DNA from: Triops longicaudatus
Taxonomy: Eukaryota; Arthropoda; Branchiopoda; Notostraca; Triopsidae
DNA length: 64,000 nucleotides
Direction of reading: 5' to 3'
Assembly (NCBI GenBank): GCA_022885665.1
Contig: JAGQDJ010000031.1
Location: forward strand, 620,001 to 684,000
Shown: in pieces, positions 62,578-64,000 of the stretch
How positions within the stretch are numbered: position 1 is the first letter of the stretch
How the letters are laid out: every line of letters starts with the position of its first letter
Position numbers and translations under genes: made by a program
The notes under the pieces: model-generated
Told to the model about the DNA's origin: nothing
Databases searched by the model: none
Seen by the model: the letters and a program-made list of their open reading frames with translations, nothing else

Positions 62578-64000
62578 GTGAGTCCAACCACCAGGTTTAC
62601 ACCGAAAAAGTTTTCAACTGAAATGTTCCTGAAGACCGCACACCTTGCCATTGATAACAAGAAGCAAAATTATTTTCAAATTTTTCAGCTAAGTTTCGAG
62701 GAAGTCGGACATATTTTTCTTAAAAAATCTCCCGCGACAAATTTTTCAGTATTTAATAAAAATATCTAAAACTCCGCAAGGCTGAATTTTCTAAGAAAAG
62801 TACATCGCTGATAAAAAGGGATTTGGCAGGTGTAGGGCGAACAAAATTGTTCGAGAGCAAATACGGTGGTTTCTGTGCCTACAATAATTTGTTTGTTAAT
62901 GTTGTGAACCCTGTAATAAAGGGTGTAAGTGCGAAAGCTTTATCATCCTTACTGGGAATTTTGTAAAAGCTACCGAAAGGGACCTCACAAGCTGTCAAGA
63001 GTGGCGAGGACGGTTTTCATTGTTACGCGCTGACCTTAATAGTTGTTTGTCAGTGTGCGTGGGTTTTGAAGCAACGGAAGTGTTAGGAGAAAACCAAATC
63101 GAATGTTTGCTGGTAATGTTTGATGTAATTGTGAGTAGCTTGTTGACGAGTTACCCCATTTTCCGGTTTCCAGTTGACATGGAAATGAGAACTACTGGCT
63201 GATTTGTCCCCGAGGTACGAAACTGCGTAGTTGTTGAGATACTCGAATTCCAAATGGCTACATTTTAGTTGCGCGATGCCCTAGTACATACAGAACCACT
63301 GTGCCGAAAGTTACAGGAACATAAACTACTACGAAGCTTTATTTTTATATGTTATGTTTAAAATTTTCCAAGCCCAAATATTTTTTCAAACAGCAAGTCG
63401 AGAAATATACAAATAATTTCATGAGAAAAATTTTCGTTCCTTTGAAAGATTTACAATAAGGTAAGTGTAATTCATTTATACCGTAAAAAATGGCAACTAT
63501 TACAGAATCATAAGAATAATAGAAAAATAAATACTATTAGCGTTAAAACGCACTCATATAAAATTTTTATATACTAATGCACACAATAGTTAGAGCTCTA
63601 CATTGTTTTGATAATAAAGTATCAATGTGGCTATAGGTAAGAGACTACAGATAAGAGACTAAGTATAGCTTTTGATTTTAAATTAACTGTTGACTGAGCT
63701 ACTATGTGATAGTTTCCTGTCGGTTATTGCCCGCACAATTACTTTCTTCGAGTACTACTGGCTCACACTACTGCTCGCACCCATTCACAAATCTTTAGCA
63801 TTTTGAATTAAATTTTACTAAAATGCTCAATAAATTGTGTAAGTTAGTTTCGTTTCAGCAGCACACCTTAAATATTCCCAAAGTTTTCGTTTTTGGGACA
63901 TATCTTTTCAAAGACAGTACATTAATAAAGTTTTCATTAGTTAAATCAGTTTTGTTTAGTTAATGACTCTCAAGACCACTCTAAGTTACTAAATCTTTTA
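62578..64000. other. Terminal stretch without a supportable feature
   Basis: AT-rich, with no convincing exon on either strand. It is probably intron of the EH1-motif gene if that gene is real. Confidence 0.4.

Noticed and set aside
62392..62769. 125-codon frame as a single-exon gene
   Set aside because: Its upstream part is non-conserved AT-rich sequence; only the GC-rich core with splice borders is kept as a candidate exon.
1..64000. Bacterial or viral origin, CRISPR array, operon or integrated phage
   Set aside because: Spliced genes with conserved animal proteins occupy the window. No spaced direct-repeat array, integrase, polymerase or capsid gene is visible.

Overview
This window is eukaryotic and animal. 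It is AT-rich, and the genes are split by introns of about 50 to 2,300 bases with ordinary GT..AG borders. It carries a neuroligin-type exon, a class-VI P4-ATPase, MCM7, mitochondrial ribosomal protein uS9m (MRPS9) and mitochondrial arginyl-tRNA synthetase (RARS2). A bilaterian, most likely an arthropod, fits best. The species cannot be fixed from sequence alone. All exon models below were built by hand from reading frame, splice consensus and intron phase.

Layout. Bases 1-19,569 hold no gene I can support; part of this may be a long neuroligin intron. 19,570-20,041 (-) is the first coding exon of a neuroligin-like adhesion protein. 20,225-26,300 is mostly empty apart from one weak exon candidate. 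26,476-37,312 (-) is an almost complete ATP11-type phospholipid flippase with two competing last exons; one of them ends in a PDZ-ligand-like tail. 39,500-41,550 is repeat-rich: a 109-base duplicated unit, a 75-base tandem duplication and a tRNA-derived SINE-like element.

41,958-50,550 is a compact housekeeping block. MCM7 (-) and MRPS9 (+) are divergent across 257 bp that hold an E2F-type site and a perfect 12-bp inverted repeat. MRPS9 (+) and RARS2 (-) converge with stop codons 83 bp apart. Both of the latter serve mitochondrial translation, while MCM7 serves DNA replication licensing.

51,946-59,160 (+) is the most interesting part. It is a tandem array of three paralogous genes that I do not recognise. 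Each has a signal-peptide exon, an ectodomain (short in the first gene; long, Thr/Ser-rich and mucin-like in the second and third), one transmembrane helix with a shared G-V-(Y/F)-x-G core, and a Tyr/Asn/Pro/Gln-rich cytoplasmic tail. Intron phases are conserved across all three. They look like a lineage-specific family of type I mucin-like surface proteins whose ectodomains have grown and diverged while the membrane module was kept.

At the right end (61,902-62,577, +) two phase-compatible exons may start a transcription factor with an EH1-like repression motif. Its DNA-binding domain would lie beyond the window.
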